The notes beneath the pieces were generated by a model that saw only the letters and a list, made by a program, of their open reading frames with translations, was not told the DNA's origin and did not search any database. A DNA stretch of 64,000 bases from Paenibacillus sp. GP183 (lineage in GTDB: Bacteria; Bacillota; Bacilli; Paenibacillales; NBRC-103111). The stretch lies in assembly GCF_900104695.1 (NCBI RefSeq), contig NZ_FNSW01000001.1, positions 4,210,001-4,274,000 of the forward strand, in the 5' to 3' direction. Below are positions 1 to 9,087 of this stretch, piece by piece; the first letter of the stretch is position 1; every line of letters starts with the position of its first letter. The position numbers and the translations under genes are program-made.

Positions 1-1595
1 AGGTGATGATTGTGCAGGGTGCAGCGGGAAGCGGCAAAACATCGGTTGCCCTGCAGCGAATCGCTTACCTTTTATATAAACACCGGAAAACCTTGAGTGC
101 GGATCAGATGATCTTATTTTCACCGAATTCACTGTTCAGCGACTATGTGTCGCATGTCCTGCCTGAACTGGGCGAGGCAAATATGCAGCAAACGACGTTT
201 CAGGATTACTTGACTTATCGGCTTGGCGGTACGGAAATGACCCTGGAGGATGCTTACGATCAGCTTGAGTTTCTCTTAGCTGCCGAGGATGAGCAAAATG
301 ACGTTGATTCGGCTCGCATGTCAGGCATTCACTACAAGGCATCTGCCGATTTTTTGCAAGTTGTTGAGGAGTACGGGGAACGCCTTCGAACGGAAGGGCT
401 TCGCTTTCATCATTTTGCAGTAGGAAGCAAGGTGTTCATATACGGCTCGGAGCTCAGAGATTTGTTTTATAAAAAAGAATCCAATATGTCCCTGGGAGAC
501 CGGATGGAGCAATTGTCCGAGTGGATTTTGAGCAGGCTGGATGACATTGAGGCTGAGGTGCAGAAGCGATTTTACCGCAAGATGGCCAAAGAGCCTACCT
601 ATATTGGCAGTGAGCAGGAAATGAAACGGATGAGCAAGCGAAAAGCGAAGAGAGCTATTGAGCCGCTCCGGGAAAAGGCGCGGAAGCTTGAATTCGTAGA
701 TGTGCTGGGCTTGTATCGTGAGCTGTTTGCAAATACGCTGCTGCATTCGGATTTGGCTCGAGCTGCTGACCAGAAGCTGCCAGCCGATTGGGACGCGATA
801 AGCGGCTTCACGGTCTCCGCATTGGAGCGGGGATACATACTCTACGAGGATGCCACCCCTCTGGTGTATTTGAAGGGGTTGATCGAAGGCCAGCAGACCG
901 TCAACACAATCCGTTATGTGATTGTGGATGAGGCCCAGGACTATTCGCCCTTCCACTATGCGTATCTGAGGAAGCTGTTTCCGCGCGCGCGGTTTACCCT
1001 GCTGGGCGATTGGAACCAGGGCATCTTCACGCATGCCAGCCAAACCGGCGGCTACTCGTCGATCAGCGAGCTGATGGCCGAGCAAGAGACGCAGACGTTC
1101 CGTCTCGTCAAGAGCTATCGCTCCACGCGCGAGATCATCGAATTCGCCGAGCGAATTCTCCCCGAGGGCGAGCCCGTGGAGCCCTTCAACCGCAGCGGCG
1201 ATGCGCCGCGCGTCCTGCAAGCCGCCCATGAGAGCGAGCTGGCGCTCGGGGTAGAGGCGGCTGTGCAGGAATGGACGGCGATGGGCATGATGTCCATCGC
1301 CATCCTCTGCAAGACGGAGCGCGAGACTCGCCGCGCCCATGAGCTCCTCAGCAGCAGGCTGCCGCAGCTGCAGCTGATCACGAAGGACACGCTGCATTTT
1401 GCGGCGGGTCTGATGATCCTGCCCGCGTACCTGGCGAAGGGCTTGGAGTTCGATGCGGTGCTCATCTACAACGCCAGTAAGTCTGTCTACGCGGATGAGA
1501 AGGAACGCAAGCTGTTTTACACCGCTTGCACACGGGCATTGCATCAGCTGCGCCTCTTTTACATAGGGGAGAAGACAGACTTTTTGAGAGAATGA
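1..1595 (+). CDS. helD: HelD-type superfamily 1 helicase (RNA polymerase-associated), 5' end outside window
   Basis: About 530 codons are visible and the reading frame enters from the left edge, so the N-terminal part is missing. The visible part starts right before the Walker A loop GAAGSGKTS (residues 6-14) and carries the other SF1 motifs in order: DEAQD near residue 309 (motif II), LGDWNQG, KSYRST, AKGLEFDAV (motif V) and YTACTRAL (motif VI). This arrangement, with a long insert between Walker A and DEAQD, fits HelD, an ATPase that in Bacillus frees stalled RNA polymerase from DNA; plain UvrD/PcrA enzymes differ in the insert. The gene ends just before a strong hairpin. Base composition becomes clearly more GC-rich from about 960 to 1480 than in the first third. 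The assignment to HelD rather than another UvrD-like enzyme is from family resemblance. Confidence 0.8.
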   Translation, partial: VMIVQGAAGSGKTSVALQRIAYLLYKHRKTLSADQMILFSPNSLFSDYVSHVLPELGEANMQQTTFQDYLTYRLGGTEMTLEDAYDQLEFLLAAEDEQNDVDSARMSGIHYKASADFLQVVEEYGERLRTEGLRFHHFAVGSKVFIYGSELRDLFYKKESNMSLGDRMEQLSEWILSRLDDIEAEVQKRFYRKMAKEPTYIGSEQEMKRMSKRKAKRAIEPLREKARKLEFVDVLGLYRELFANTLLHSDLARAADQKLPADWDAISGFTVSALERGYILYEDATPLVYLKGLIEGQQTVNTIRYVIVDEAQDYSPFHYAYLRKLFPRARFTLLGDWNQGIFTHASQTGGYSSISELMAEQETQTFRLVKSYRSTREIIEFAERILPEGEPVEPFNRSGDAPRVLQAAHESELALGVEAAVQEWTAMGMMSIAILCKTERETRRAHELLSSRLPQLQLITKDTLHFAAGLMILPAYLAKGLEFDAVLIYNASKSVYADEKERKLFYTACTRALHQLRLFYIGEKTDFLRE

Positions 1596-1640
1596 CAAGC
1601 AGGATTTTGGAGAAGGGAAAGGGAAATTAGTTTGATGCAG

Positions 1641-1686
1641 AAAAAAAGATTGCATCCCTCTGATAGAAGGGGCACAATCTTTACTA
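1641..1686. terminator. bidirectional hairpin terminator between helD and the ComX-like gene
   Basis: Inverted repeat AAAGATTG...CAATCTTT with an inner CCCT/AGGGG pairing. It has an A-run on the left and a short T-run on the right, so it could stop transcription from both converging genes. Confidence 0.6.
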
Positions 1687-1704
1687 TGTAGGGAAAAGGG
1701 TTTA

Positions 1705-1869
1705 TTAATTCCAGTAAACTTGAATCGCTGGTTTAATTTGATTGTTGTTTTCTGCCAAAGCTTTGGCTTCATCGGCTTTTAAAGCTTTGCTCGAGACGTC
1801 CAAGCCTTTAGAATTCCTTAACGATTGAAAAGCGGATTTTAAATCTGCTGACCAGACTAACGAATTCAT
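1705..1869 (-). CDS. ComX-like pheromone precursor candidate, 54 aa
   Basis: A 54-codon gene starts at ATG 1869 behind a near-perfect ribosome binding site (GGGAGGTGACAGT then ATG) and ends at TAA 1705. The product is hydrophilic and short, and ends in PAIQVYWN, with a tryptophan as penultimate residue. Bacillus ComX precursors are about 55 residues and carry a Trp within the last few residues that is isoprenylated by ComQ before export and signalling. The gene is divergent from a ComP-like kinase and ComA-like regulator that begin 75 bp away, which is the strongest support. Differences from Bacillus: the gene points away from comP, and no comQ prenyltransferase is visible between it and helD. 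Another secreted or regulatory peptide remains possible. Family membership is inference. Confidence 0.55.
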   Translation of the reverse strand: MNSLVWSADLKSAFQSLRNSKGLDVSSKALKADEAKALAENNNQIKPAIQVYWN

Positions 1870-1907
1870 ACTGTCACCTCCCAATGTAAACTCGATTCTT
1901 GTCTAAG

Positions 1908-1936
1908 TATATATCATTTATTTAATTAAGGGGCAA
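1908..1936 (-). promoter_or_regulatory. sigma-A-like promoter for the ComX-like gene
   Basis: Read on the minus strand: TTGCCC (1936-1931), 17-bp spacer, TATATA (1913-1908). Transcription would start near 1900, about 30 bases before the ATG. The -35 box overlaps the ribosome binding site of the divergent kinase gene. Confidence 0.4.
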
Positions 1937-1943
1937 TTTTTTA

Positions 1944-4271
1944 ATGAGAAAAAAGGTGATAATTCAAGTATTTTTGGTACTTTTTATCTGTTTGCAGGCG
2001 TGGTATTTCTATATAAATACCAATTATACTTATATTGGTATTGTTGTCGAAAAAAGCAGCACGGGGGATTGGCAAATAGCAGGTTTCGAAAAGACTCGCC
2101 CTGAACTTCTAAACCAATTGCAAATTGGAGATGTTGTAAAAGAAGTCAATCAAGTGAAAGCTGACAATTACTCCACAATTCAAAGATGGAAGAGTATTGA
2201 TCAGGCCAATTCGATTACAGTTTTACATAATAATGAGGAGAAAATCGTTACCATTCCTCATGTTACTTTACGGGAAAGTATTACTTTCGAAACTTGTTTA
2301 TTTGAGATTATCAGTGTTTTTTTCGCATTTTTGATTTATTTGAAAATGCCTAAGTCGCAGTCGGCGAGATTGTTGGCTTTGGTTTTTATATCTGTCGCTT
2401 TAGTTTATATGAGCCTCGGAGCCTCGGGCAGAGGAGATATCATAGGAAAGATTTTTGTTACCTCAGCTTTAATGGCTATTCCGATCATATTTTTGCATTT
2501 CTTAATTGTTTTTTTTAAAGAGAAAGGTAATATCGTGTTACCGGCTAAAATGCTTAAATATTTATATGGATTCGTAATTATATCGCTGCTATCCAAATTG
2601 GCATACATATCTCCCGGTATGGCCAATTACGTTTATGCATTAAGTTCAGAAATAACAATCTTGTATTTTTTAATGGGGATCACCATTAATTTTTCTTTTC
2701 TGATTCATATTTATTTTAAATATCGCAAAGAAAGCACTTATCTCTCAACCATTATTAAAACCATTTGGTTTGGATTGTTTATATCCTTTTTTCCCTTTGC
2801 CTTTTTATCCTTTTTACCTCTGTTATTAGATCAACCCGCATCGCTGAATCCGGATTATACGGGTGCATTTGTCCTGGTTTTCCCTATTACGTTCACCTAT
2901 TTAATACTTTCCAAGAAACTGTATGACATTGATGTGCTGCTAAGAAGATTTCTGGTTACCATTATTATTGGGCTGATTCCAAGCGTCGTCATTGTAACTC
3001 TTTTTAATAAACTCATCTTACAAAGCGCAATGCCCATGAAAGAGACAGTGTACAGCTTCTTGATTGTCTTGCTGTTGTTTTCCTTTGTACTCTATTCGCT
3101 TGAATATTTTACATCCAAATTCGAGCCTTTCGTATTTCCCAGAAAACATAAACTGCAAAACGCTTTAAGAAAAATCTCCAAAAATCTCGGTTCCATATCC
3201 AGCTTCCGGGAAATAAAAGAGATCATTCTGGTCGACATCGTACAAACCCTTCAGGTATATGGAGGAGCAGTGGTATTTAAATATCCTCACCATCTCGAAG
3301 CCATAACAGAAGGTGACATTAACGCGGAAGAAGTCGAAGAATTATTGGAATCAGGCTGGTTCGATGATCATCCGACATATACATGCTTCGTAATTAATCA
3401 TCATGAAGAATATACGAGCTACCTGGTTATGACGAAGAAAAGAACGAATACGTTGCTTGGATTGGAGGACAGGCAATGGCTGAATCTCATCATCTCCTAT
3501 TTGGCGGTCAGCTTGGAAAATGTGTATCTGATCCGTAAGCTTACGATGAGGATGCAGGAGCTTGCTGCTCAAGTGCCGAATGAAGAAACGGGTGATGATT
3601 TCGTTTGGTTCAGGAAGCTGATGTTCGAGCTGCAGGAGAAAGAGCGTGTGCGGATTGCAACAGATTTGCATGACACGACCATGCAGGACCTTTTTTTTCT
3701 GAAAAAACGCTTTGCCGACATTATGGTTAAATTGAAGATGAACCCGGAGCAGCAAGATCAGTTTCGCAGTGTCATTGAATTTGTCGAAATTATTAATACG
3801 AATTTACGGCAAAGCTGCTTTGATCTTCATCCGCATTTACTTCAGGAGATCGGCCTTGTGCAAACGGTGGAAAGGCTCGTGGAGCGAGAGTCGTATGAGA
3901 GTTCATTTGATATCCAATTCCAAGCGGAGCGGACTTATCTGATTGAGAAACGGGATTTGGATACGAAGCGCCACTTATTCCGAATGATTCAAGAAATGAT
4001 AACGAACGCAAAGAAGCATTCACATGCGAGCCGGGTCAAAATTCAAATTGTAACAGCCAAGGATACATTTAGCTTACTGTATGAAGATAATGGAGTGGGG
4101 TTCGATGAAGGCCGGCTCATGCAAAAACAGATTGGTGCCTCCGGCATTGGTATAGAGCAAATCAAAAGTCGAACGGTTTACTTGAAGGGCAAGTATGATT
4201 TGCAAACATCTATCGGATCGGGTGTGAAAATTCAAATCACCATTCCGATGAGAGAGGGGCTTACAGCATGA
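1944..4271 (+). CDS. comP: ComP-like membrane sensor histidine kinase
   Basis: 775 aa. An N-terminal membrane helix (about 8-24) is followed by an outside PDZ-like segment (about 30-110, with IAGFEKTRPELLNQLQIGDVV), then about eight membrane helices (about 117-390), a cytoplasmic linker, and a HisKA_3 kinase domain. The phosphoacceptor is His576 in TDLHDTTMQ; the ATPase domain shows a NAKKHS N-box and DNGVGFD. This order matches Bacillus ComP, which senses the prenylated ComX peptide. The start has AAGGGGC upstream. Its stop overlaps the regulator gene (ATGATG), so both are translated together. The symbol reflects domain order and the neighbouring ComX-like gene; the true ligand is unknown. 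Confidence 0.75.
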   Translation: MRKKVIIQVFLVLFICLQAWYFYINTNYTYIGIVVEKSSTGDWQIAGFEKTRPELLNQLQIGDVVKEVNQVKADNYSTIQRWKSIDQANSITVLHNNEEKIVTIPHVTLRESITFETCLFEIISVFFAFLIYLKMPKSQSARLLALVFISVALVYMSLGASGRGDIIGKIFVTSALMAIPIIFLHFLIVFFKEKGNIVLPAKMLKYLYGFVIISLLSKLAYISPGMANYVYALSSEITILYFLMGITINFSFLIHIYFKYRKESTYLSTIIKTIWFGLFISFFPFAFLSFLPLLLDQPASLNPDYTGAFVLVFPITFTYLILSKKLYDIDVLLRRFLVTIIIGLIPSVVIVTLFNKLILQSAMPMKETVYSFLIVLLLFSFVLYSLEYFTSKFEPFVFPRKHKLQNALRKISKNLGSISSFREIKEIILVDIVQTLQVYGGAVVFKYPHHLEAITEGDINAEEVEELLESGWFDDHPTYTCFVINHHEEYTSYLVMTKKRTNTLLGLEDRQWLNLIISYLAVSLENVYLIRKLTMRMQELAAQVPNEETGDDFVWFRKLMFELQEKERVRIATDLHDTTMQDLFFLKKRFADIMVKLKMNPEQQDQFRSVIEFVEIINTNLRQSCFDLHPHLLQEIGLVQTVERLVERESYESSFDIQFQAERTYLIEKRDLDTKRHLFRMIQEMITNAKKHSHASRVKIQIVTAKDTFSLLYEDNGVGFDEGRLMQKQIGASGIGIEQIKSRTVYLKGKYDLQTSIGSGVKIQITIPMREGLTA

Positions 4272-4906
4272 TGGACAAAGTCAAAACTTTAATAGTGGAA
4301 GATCATCCCTTAATGGCAAACGCCACCCGATATATGCTTGAACAAATAGACAGACTTGAAGTGATTGGGTCCGCAGGCAGCGGCAGGGCGGCACTCGAGC
4401 TTGTTTATGAACACCAGCCGGGCATTGTTTTTTTGGATTACCATCTTCCCGACGGTTTTGGCAGTCAAGTGGCTAAGCAGATTAAAGAGGTAGATTCGAA
4501 TATCCATATCGTTATTTTCACGGGTATTGATATTTCTGAGCTTTACAACAACCTGCTGGAAATAGGAGTAAGCGGAATACTTTCCAAGGAAGCCAGTGAG
4601 CACACGATTCGAAATTTGGTCAACTGTGTACTGGATAATTATACGATGATCCCTCTTCCGCTCTATCATCAGATGCGTTTAAACTCAGAAAAAGCTCCAA
4701 CTGAAGCTTTTTTAACCAAAGATGAGGTTCAAATCATGACGGAAATTGTAAAAGGCGCCACCCACGATCAAGTCGCCGAGCTCATCCACGCCAGTCGCAG
4801 ATCTGTCGATAACTATGTACGGAAGATTTACGATAAATTCGGAGTCAAATCCCGTGTGCAGGCGATTGAGAAGTTTGTGAAGAGCAAATATTACAATAGA
4901 ATATAA
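4268..4906 (+). CDS. comA: ComA-like response regulator (NarL/LuxR type)
   Basis: 212 aa. Receiver domain at about 6-120 with acidic pocket ED (11-12), phosphoacceptor Asp57 in FLDYHLPDG, Thr at VIFTG and Lys at LSKEAS; C-terminal LuxR-type helix-turn-helix at about 145-205 (TKDEVQIMTEIVKGATHDQ onward). It overlaps the kinase stop codon by four bases, the usual cognate-pair layout. By analogy with ComA it would be phosphorylated by the upstream kinase and activate quorum-sensing target genes. No TTGCGG-N4-CCGCAA ComA box was seen nearby, so its targets are likely elsewhere or use another site. Confidence 0.78.
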   Translation: MMDKVKTLIVEDHPLMANATRYMLEQIDRLEVIGSAGSGRAALELVYEHQPGIVFLDYHLPDGFGSQVAKQIKEVDSNIHIVIFTGIDISELYNNLLEIGVSGILSKEASEHTIRNLVNCVLDNYTMIPLPLYHQMRLNSEKAPTEAFLTKDEVQIMTEIVKGATHDQVAELIHASRRSVDNYVRKIYDKFGVKSRVQAIEKFVKSKYYNRI

Positions 4907-5058
4907 TTAGCCCGTTTGTTTATAAAAATTTAAGAATTATTTGATAGGCGGTTTAGAAGTGTTTTATCAACCGTTTATGCTTAGCGGGTAAGATGATTCA
5001 TAAGGGAGCCAATCCGGTTACGAATTCGGTTTCCCATACTAAAAGGAGGAAGCGGAAA

Positions 5059-5961
5059 ATGAACAAGAAATTATCATTAATAGGTATAGGTGTCGCTGTG
5101 GGAAGCATGCTGCTGATCACGTCGGCCTATGCGGGAATCGGTGACGCGCCTGGGTATAATGCATATAAGTCAGCGGTGAAAAGCACAATGGACATCAAGA
5201 ATGTTACCCGTAACATTGATGTGACAGTGGAAGATAACGGCGCGGCTATCTTGAATGTAAAATCGACGATGAAGTCGGCGGGTACGGAAGAGCCCGGCAG
5301 TGTGAATGTTGATCTTACGGGTACAGCGGCTCCGCAAACGATCCAGTACTTTAATCAAGGCGGCAAGCGGATTGTCAAAACCAGCGGTTCAGATGTCTAT
5401 CAAATCGTGGATACCAATGGATTGCATGAAAGTAATGACAAGCAGGAAGGTCATGACGCTGCTATGACACAAGAGATGGAGAACGTCGTTGATGCGCTGG
5501 TCGGAAATCTTAAGAATTATGTAGCCATGGATGAATCCAATGGTACGAAGGACATACACTTTACTCTGTCAGGCAGTCAGATCCCAACCGTAGTGAACAC
5601 AATTGGGTCCGTTATTGTTAAACAAGGGGCTACCGGTAAAGTACATACCCCTAATCCTTCCGAGACTTTTGGCGTGAATGTATCGACACTCAGGGACAGC
5701 TTACCTAAGCTGACTCAGGAAATCAAAATGGATTCGGTTTCCATGAATGCAACCGTAGACGCTGACAACCATATCACGAATCAAGTGGCCGAACTGCAGA
5801 TAAGCGGTAAGGATGCACAAGGAACAGCGCACGAAGTCATAGTCAAACTGAACATTGGCTTATCCAGCTTCAACACCACGACTCCGGATACTGTGGATTT
5901 AACAGGTAAAACCGTACAAACGGTTAAGCCCTTTGACAAAGGATCCTTCAAGCATAACTAA
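5059..5961 (+). CDS. secreted protein of unknown function
   Basis: 300 aa from ATG 5059, chosen because AGGAGG lies 9 bases upstream; a longer in-frame start at 4993 lacks such a site. Residues 1-28 form a signal peptide (KK, a hydrophobic stretch, then TSAYAG). The mature part is rich in Thr, Val, Ser and Asn, with beta-type alternation and conserved-looking pieces such as DVTVEDNG and QYFNQGGKRIVKT, reminiscent of the LolA-like folds of secreted Firmicute proteins, but no family is recognised. It lies alone between two signalling systems and is followed by a hairpin. Confidence 0.75.
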   Translation: MNKKLSLIGIGVAVGSMLLITSAYAGIGDAPGYNAYKSAVKSTMDIKNVTRNIDVTVEDNGAAILNVKSTMKSAGTEEPGSVNVDLTGTAAPQTIQYFNQGGKRIVKTSGSDVYQIVDTNGLHESNDKQEGHDAAMTQEMENVVDALVGNLKNYVAMDESNGTKDIHFTLSGSQIPTVVNTIGSVIVKQGATGKVHTPNPSETFGVNVSTLRDSLPKLTQEIKMDSVSMNATVDADNHITNQVAELQISGKDAQGTAHEVIVKLNIGLSSFNTTTPDTVDLTGKTVQTVKPFDKGSFKHN

Positions 5962-5999
5962 TGTTAATTTGTATTGAGCAGAACCAAACATAGTGAAGC

Positions 6000-6041
6000 G
6001 AAGGGCGCGCTCGGAGCAGGTTTGGCCGAAAGCGCCCTCTT
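6000..6041 (+). terminator. possible terminator after the secreted-protein gene
   Basis: AGGGCGC (6002-6008) pairs with GCGCCCT (6032-6038), followed only by a weak T-rich run. Confidence 0.35.
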
Positions 6042-6072
6042 CATGTTTGAGTGGAGAAGGGAGGCCGTATGG

Positions 6073-6813
6073 ATGCAGAAGATCGTGGAAATAGAAGGTT
6101 TAACCAAAGTATTCAGCAACAATCGCGGGATTCATGATGTGAACATGACCGTGGAGCGCGGAGACATTTACGGTTTTTTTGGCCCGAATGGCGCAGGCAA
6201 AACGACGGTAATGAAGATCATGACAGGACTCGCCAGAGCAAATAAAGGCAAGGTGCGGCTCTTCGGCTATGACGTGGCAACGCACTTTGAGCAAGCAATG
6301 GCCAAGGTGGGTGTGCTGATTGAAACAGCGGAAGCCTATACCTATATGAGCGGGAGAAGGAATCTGGAGCTGGCTGCGAGATTTTATCCCGAAGTGGAGA
6401 AGCAGCGGATTGATGAAGTGCTGGAGATTGTCGGACTAACGTCTTTTCAGCAGGAAAAGGTGGCCCAGTACTCGCTCGGCATGAAGCAGCGCCTCGGACT
6501 CGCCTCTGCCATCCTTTCCAGGCCGGAGCTGCTGATTCTGGATGAGCCGACGAACGGATTGGATATCGAGGGTATGGTGCAGATTCGCGAGATCATCTTG
6601 AAGCTGGCCAAAGAAGAGCAGATCAGCTTCTTGATTTCCAGTCACTTGATCCATGAGATGGAGCTGATGTGCAACCGCATCGGGATCATCTACGGCGGCA
6701 AATTGATCCGTGAAGGGGTTCCATCCGCCTTACTGGAAGGGCGTTTCGCCACTTTGGAGGAGTTGTTTCTCCATGAAGTATCGGAAGAAAGGAAGGTGGC
6801 CGCGCATGCATAG
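6073..6813 (+). CDS. ABC transporter ATP-binding protein
   Basis: 246 aa from ATG 6073, preceded by GGAGAAGGGAGG; the longer frame from 5974 reads through a hairpin and is not likely to be translated. Walker A is GPNGAGKTT, the ABC signature is QYSLGMKQRLGLASA, Walker B is LLILDEPTNGLD and the switch His is in LISSHLIHEME. These are the features of CcmA/BcrA-type ATPases that drive ABC-2 exporters. The stop overlaps the start of the permease gene (ATGCATAG), and a kinase/regulator pair follows, so it probably serves a regulated exporter, perhaps for antimicrobial peptides or membrane stress. The substrate cannot be read from the sequence. Confidence 0.85.
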   Translation: MQKIVEIEGLTKVFSNNRGIHDVNMTVERGDIYGFFGPNGAGKTTVMKIMTGLARANKGKVRLFGYDVATHFEQAMAKVGVLIETAEAYTYMSGRRNLELAARFYPEVEKQRIDEVLEIVGLTSFQQEKVAQYSLGMKQRLGLASAILSRPELLILDEPTNGLDIEGMVQIREIILKLAKEEQISFLISSHLIHEMELMCNRIGIIYGGKLIREGVPSALLEGRFATLEELFLHEVSEERKVAAHA

Positions 6814-7561
6814 CCTGGTTGCCAATATCCGCAATGAAACCTTGAAAATCGCATATAAGAAAAAAACTGTGTTTTTCCTCATCATGACCATCTTGATTCC
6901 TATTGGAGCAGGCCTCTTGATCGCCAATTTTCAAAGCAGCATCGGCATCGGCGCTATAGCGGCCAAAGATTTTCCAATTGCGATGCTGGGGCTGTTTACG
7001 GCAATTTTTTTGCCGCTCTTCGTGTTCATGGGCGCATCCGATCAATTTTCGGGTGAATTGGGAGACCGCACCCTGAAGATTGTGCTGACCCGTCCGATCT
7101 CACGGTTCAAGGTATTTGCTTCCAAACAAATCTCGCTGGGCATTTACATTATTGCCTACCTGGCTGCGGCTTTTATCGCCTCGATCCTATCCAGTCTGCT
7201 GCTGCTCCAAGGATCAGGCAAGCTTGGAGCTGCTTTCATAAGCTGGATCATCGCCTATGGCGCTGCGTTCCTGCCTCTGATTACGCTAAGTGTAATAGCT
7301 GTGCTGCTGGCCCAGTTTTTCTCAAGCAGCAGCGGCGCATTGACCACGAGCATCTTGCTCTACATTGCGGCTAAAGCAGCGGCTTTCTTTTTCCCGCAAG
7401 TATCGACCTATTCACCGACGTCTTACACGGAGTGGCATTTGATGTGGATAGGCAGTCAGATGGCATCGGGCAAGGTGTTTAGTGTCTTTATCTTTCTGCT
7501 GGCCTGTAGTATATTGTGTTTCACCGCCGGGTTTTATTTTTTCGATAAAAAGGAGCTTTAA
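6806..7561 (+). CDS. ABC-2 type transporter permease
   Basis: 251 aa from ATG 6806, overlapping the ATPase stop by eight bases; an in-frame start at 6710 would lie deep in the ATPase gene. About six hydrophobic helices are visible, beginning at KKTVFFLIMTILIPIGAGLL, with a GDRTLKIVLTRPISR cytoplasmic loop typical of ABC-2 permeases, where the loop contacts the ATPase. It should form a homodimeric channel with the upstream protein. It is followed three bases later by the sensor kinase gene, whose ribosome binding site overlaps its stop region. Confidence 0.82.
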   Translation: MHSLVANIRNETLKIAYKKKTVFFLIMTILIPIGAGLLIANFQSSIGIGAIAAKDFPIAMLGLFTAIFLPLFVFMGASDQFSGELGDRTLKIVLTRPISRFKVFASKQISLGIYIIAYLAAAFIASILSSLLLLQGSGKLGAAFISWIIAYGAAFLPLITLSVIAVLLAQFFSSSSGALTTSILLYIAAKAAAFFFPQVSTYSPTSYTEWHLMWIGSQMASGKVFSVFIFLLACSILCFTAGFYFFDKKEL

Positions 7562-7563
7562 CT

Positions 7564-9087
7564 ATGTCCATTCGCGTGCGGCTTGTTCTCTCCTATCTGG
7601 CCATGCTGATCGTGCCGATCGTGCTCTCACTCATTGCTGTCGCCATAATCGCGGTTGCTTTTTTGGGTGATGTGAAATCTCTCTATCAATTGAGTGACAC
7701 CCACAGCAATCCGATTAAGGATGTGATGGAACAGGAAGCAGCCATTTTTGCCGATATCACGCTGCTCTCCGCACAACAGCCGGAATCGCTCATGCAGCGT
7801 TCCAAAGCCGAAGAACTGGATGCCAGGCTGCACAAGATTAATATGAGCTTGATTGTTCGTAAAAATAGCGATCTGGTCTATATTTCTCCTAATTTGAAGA
7901 AACTTCGACACCTCGACCTTCCAAGCTACGATGGAGTTCAGAAGCGGCAAACCGAGTTTCATGGAGATCTGTTAATTACCAGGCAGAAGGATTTTCTTTT
8001 GCCCGACCAAAGCAAGGCCAGTGTATTCGTCGTGACGGATTCAAATATGCTGCAAAAATATATAGGCCAGTACGCAAAGTGGCTGTTCTTTTCACTGTTC
8101 CTCATTCTTATCCTGACCAATGGAGTGCTTACCTATTTCGTTTCACGGAGTATCATTCGGCCGCTAAGGGCTCTTAAACGAGCGGCGGAAGAAATTAAAG
8201 AGGGCAATCTCGATTTTGAGGTCAAGCCTTATTCCAAGGATGAAATCGGCGAACTCAGCGTGGCATTTGAAGAAATGCGCAGAAAGCTGAAGCATTCCAT
8301 CGAGCTGCAGCTGCAGTATGATGAAAATCGCAAAGAGTTGATTTCGAACATTTCCCATGATCTCAAAACACCAGTGACCGCCATAAAAGGTTATGTCGAA
8401 GGGATTATGGACGGTGTGGCCGATTCTCCGGATAAGCTGGAGCGCTACGTCAAGACCATCTATACCAAAACGGGCGATATGGACCGTCTGATTGATGAAT
8501 TATTTTTATTCTCCAAGCTTGATTTGGGCAAGGTGCCCTTTCATTTCGAGCAGGTGGAGATTGGACAATATTTGCAGGATTGCACGCAAGAACTTTATTT
8601 TGACATGGAAAAGAAGGGGATCCGGCTGGAACAGGCCGAGGTTTCCTCGGGTACGTTGTACGTAACGGCGGATCGTGAAAAGCTGAAGCGTGTGCTGCTG
8701 AATATCATCGGGAATGCGGTAAAATATAGAGATAAAGCAGACAGCTTCATCCGCATCAAATTGCAAAAAATCGACGGGAAAGCCGTCATAAGCATAGAAG
8801 ACAACGGGCAAGGAATTTCCGCTGAGGCGCTGCCTCATGTGTTCGACCGGTTTTTTCGAGCCGATCCCTCACGCAATACCGCTACCGGCGGGAGCGGACT
8901 GGGGCTGGCCATCGCGAAACAAATCGTGGAGGAGCACGGCGGCATGATTTGGGCCTCAAGTGTGGCGGGGGTTGGAACAACGATTTATATTACTCTGCCG
9001 CTGGTCGGCAAGCTGCCGGGGACGGATACCCCAGGTACGGCTGGACATCCGGCGACTGAGAGCTTTGGAGAGGGGGTGGAGGAATGA
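7564..9087 (+). CDS. HAMP-containing sensor histidine kinase
   Basis: 507 aa. Membrane helix 1 at about 10-33, an outside sensing loop of about 130 residues, helix 2 at about 172-193, HAMP at about 195-247, then HisKA with phosphoacceptor His265 in SNISHDLKTP, N-box NIIGNAVKY, DNGQGIS and GGSGLGL motifs. It is an orthodox membrane kinase for the regulator gene that follows with an ATGA overlap. Its position behind the exporter genes suggests that it senses the exporter's substrate or the envelope stress it causes. The Pro/Gly/Thr-rich last 30 residues are a tail beyond the ATPase domain. Confidence 0.88.
   Translation: MSIRVRLVLSYLAMLIVPIVLSLIAVAIIAVAFLGDVKSLYQLSDTHSNPIKDVMEQEAAIFADITLLSAQQPESLMQRSKAEELDARLHKINMSLIVRKNSDLVYISPNLKKLRHLDLPSYDGVQKRQTEFHGDLLITRQKDFLLPDQSKASVFVVTDSNMLQKYIGQYAKWLFFSLFLILILTNGVLTYFVSRSIIRPLRALKRAAEEIKEGNLDFEVKPYSKDEIGELSVAFEEMRRKLKHSIELQLQYDENRKELISNISHDLKTPVTAIKGYVEGIMDGVADSPDKLERYVKTIYTKTGDMDRLIDELFLFSKLDLGKVPFHFEQVEIGQYLQDCTQELYFDMEKKGIRLEQAEVSSGTLYVTADREKLKRVLLNIIGNAVKYRDKADSFIRIKLQKIDGKAVISIEDNGQGISAEALPHVFDRFFRADPSRNTATGGSGLGLAIAKQIVEEHGGMIWASSVAGVGTTIYITLPLVGKLPGTDTPGTAGHPATESFGEGVEE

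Noticed and set aside
321-1772. 483-codon minus-strand frame across helD
   Set aside because: It is antisense to helD's conserved helicase motifs, has no family features and no good ribosome binding site.
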